Source: Dermanyssus gallinae
Lineage: Eukaryota > Arthropoda > Arachnida > Mesostigmata > Dermanyssidae
NCBI GenBank assembly: GCA_003439945.1
Contig: QVRM01002147.1
Span: 102,501-166,500 of the forward strand
Length of the DNA: 64,000 nt
Direction: 5' to 3'
Position 1 is the first letter of the stretch. Each line of letters begins with the position of its first letter. The position numbers and the translations under genes were made by a program. A model generated the notes under the pieces. That model did not search any database and was not told where the DNA came from. It saw only the letters and a program-made list of their open reading frames with translations. Positions 62,810 to 64,000 of this stretch are shown piece by piece.

Positions 62810-64000
62810 CAAAGAGTACCTACGATCTTCGATGTTTTATATTCATGTTAGATATTCGTGTAGCACGACGAACCGCCCGCCGAGACAACAACAGTTACAA
62901 CAGCGTCTGCTCTGGTTGGTTGCAGACGACAACGACTCTGACTCTTCCTCCATCCCCTCCTCCTCCTCCTCCGGCGCCAGCAGCAAGAACAACAACAATA
63001 ACAAAAATACGCCCTCTCACAATGCGACGCGTGGCGCGAAATTTAAATCGGCTCGTTATTGACGGCCGGGCGCCCGTCAGCTTGGCATTACGCCTCACGG
63101 CGGTTCGGACAAAGCCCGTAGTATACGGAAATCTAATCAACTCCTAAAAAAACTGTGTGTCCATTTTCCCATTAGCTTCCCTGTCGCGCCTATTTTATTG
63201 GCTTTTACTACCACCTTGCTGCATGCCTGCGTACCCATTTATCGGCGGACGACGACGACGACGACAAACCCGCTCGCCAATCTGTCTATATGTATGTCTG
63301 TCTTTTCTGCCTGGTGTTATTGTTGTTGTTGTTGTTGTTGTTTGTTGTGGTTCTCGGCCAGCCTCCACCGAACGAGCAGCATATGTGCGTGAGCGCCGTG
63401 CTGCTACGGGACGGGATCAATCAATCCATTAATCAATCGTTCGATGGATGGATGGATACCGATGAATTAACACAGCAACAACTAACTAGAACTGAGATGC
63501 GTTTGTATCTCAGCAGTAGTTAGAACAGAGAGAAAGAGCGCGCCGCCGCGATAATAGCCGCAACAGCAGCCGTTGAGTAGTGTCTATGAGTGAGAGGCAA
63601 TGGAATGATATACTAGTGTAAATAGTTCAGTGCAGTGAGTGGAATGGAATGGAGTGACGGCTAGTGGTTGCTCGTTGATTGATTAGTTAGGGATGCGGCA
63701 TAGACCCAGACAGGCATAGAAATAGAAAAACAGTGAATGTAGCAGCTGCTGGAGGAGGAGGAAGAGACGGCGGCCTAAATACAAATTAGAACGAGTGAAA
63801 AAGTGCGTGCACCGAACAGGTAGGTTGACAGCCAGGCAGGCAGGCTATGGCAGTGAGGCTATTGTTGTCGATTTTTTTATCGACAACGGCTGTGCTCCCC
63901 GCTTGCCGCCACTCGTTTGCAATGTGGTGGGGCGGTTGAAGTCTCGAGTGAAGTCTCGATTGAACTGTGTCCTGGTGCTCCTGCTGCTGCTGCTGCGGGC
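61290..64000. other. intergenic, trinucleotide-rich, no gene recognised
   Basis: Contains CAT/ATC runs at 62365-62440, a (TA)n tract at 62777-62804, CAA/TTG runs near 62885-63005 and 63318-63345, and CTG repeats at the window end. Open frames here are repeat-driven. The composition resembles 1-1660 and may be promoter or 5' leader DNA of a gene outside the window. Confidence 0.35.

Overview
The window is eukaryotic nuclear DNA from an invertebrate animal, most likely an arthropod. Its genes are split by spliceosomal introns and its proteins are metazoan-like. The intergenic DNA is AT-rich and packed with (TA)n, (TTA)n and (CAA)n microsatellites, and it carries a mariner element and several decayed non-LTR retrotransposons. 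A mite or other chelicerate is my impression only; nothing in the sequence proves it.

Three genes are well supported. (1) WDR6 on the + strand (20598-24917, two coding exons, about 1185 aa) is the WD40 partner of the FTSJ1/Trm7 tRNA 2'-O-methyltransferase. Its first exon is 3.3 kb, GC-rich and uninterrupted, and carries a microsatellite-encoded 120-residue insert. (2) Thymidylate kinase (DTYMK) on the + strand (28466-33007, four coding exons, 226 aa) has all family motifs and uses a non-canonical GC-AG intron. (3) A giant coiled-coil protein lies on the - strand (about 54213 down to at least 39960; seven coding exons, over 2,400 residues, 3' end not found). I could not assign it to a named family. 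Its splice phases agree from exon 2 onward only if five single-base indels inside exons are accepted, which points to assembly errors.

The rest is repeat-rich. 1-8 kb holds CAA/CAG/ACG low-complexity DNA plus a truncated LINE. 9-18 kb holds LINE fragments, a tRNA-derived SINE and a complete but dead mariner (14960-16253) with perfect 28-bp inverted repeats. The WDR6 intron holds another SINE. TMPK intron 1 (3.0 kb) consists largely of a truncated LINE and a cluster of long palindromic foldback elements. 33-40 kb and 54-64 kb contain no convincing gene, only a few candidate exons. A LINE family with a YLDD reverse-transcriptase box recurs three times (5.4, 9.0 and 52-54 kb), always on the - strand.

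The genes do not form a pathway. WDR6 acts in tRNA modification, TMPK in dTTP synthesis, and the coiled-coil protein is probably structural. I saw no multi-gene system that looks new. The most useful observations are the repeat families, the GC-AG intron and the frame breaks in the coiled-coil gene.
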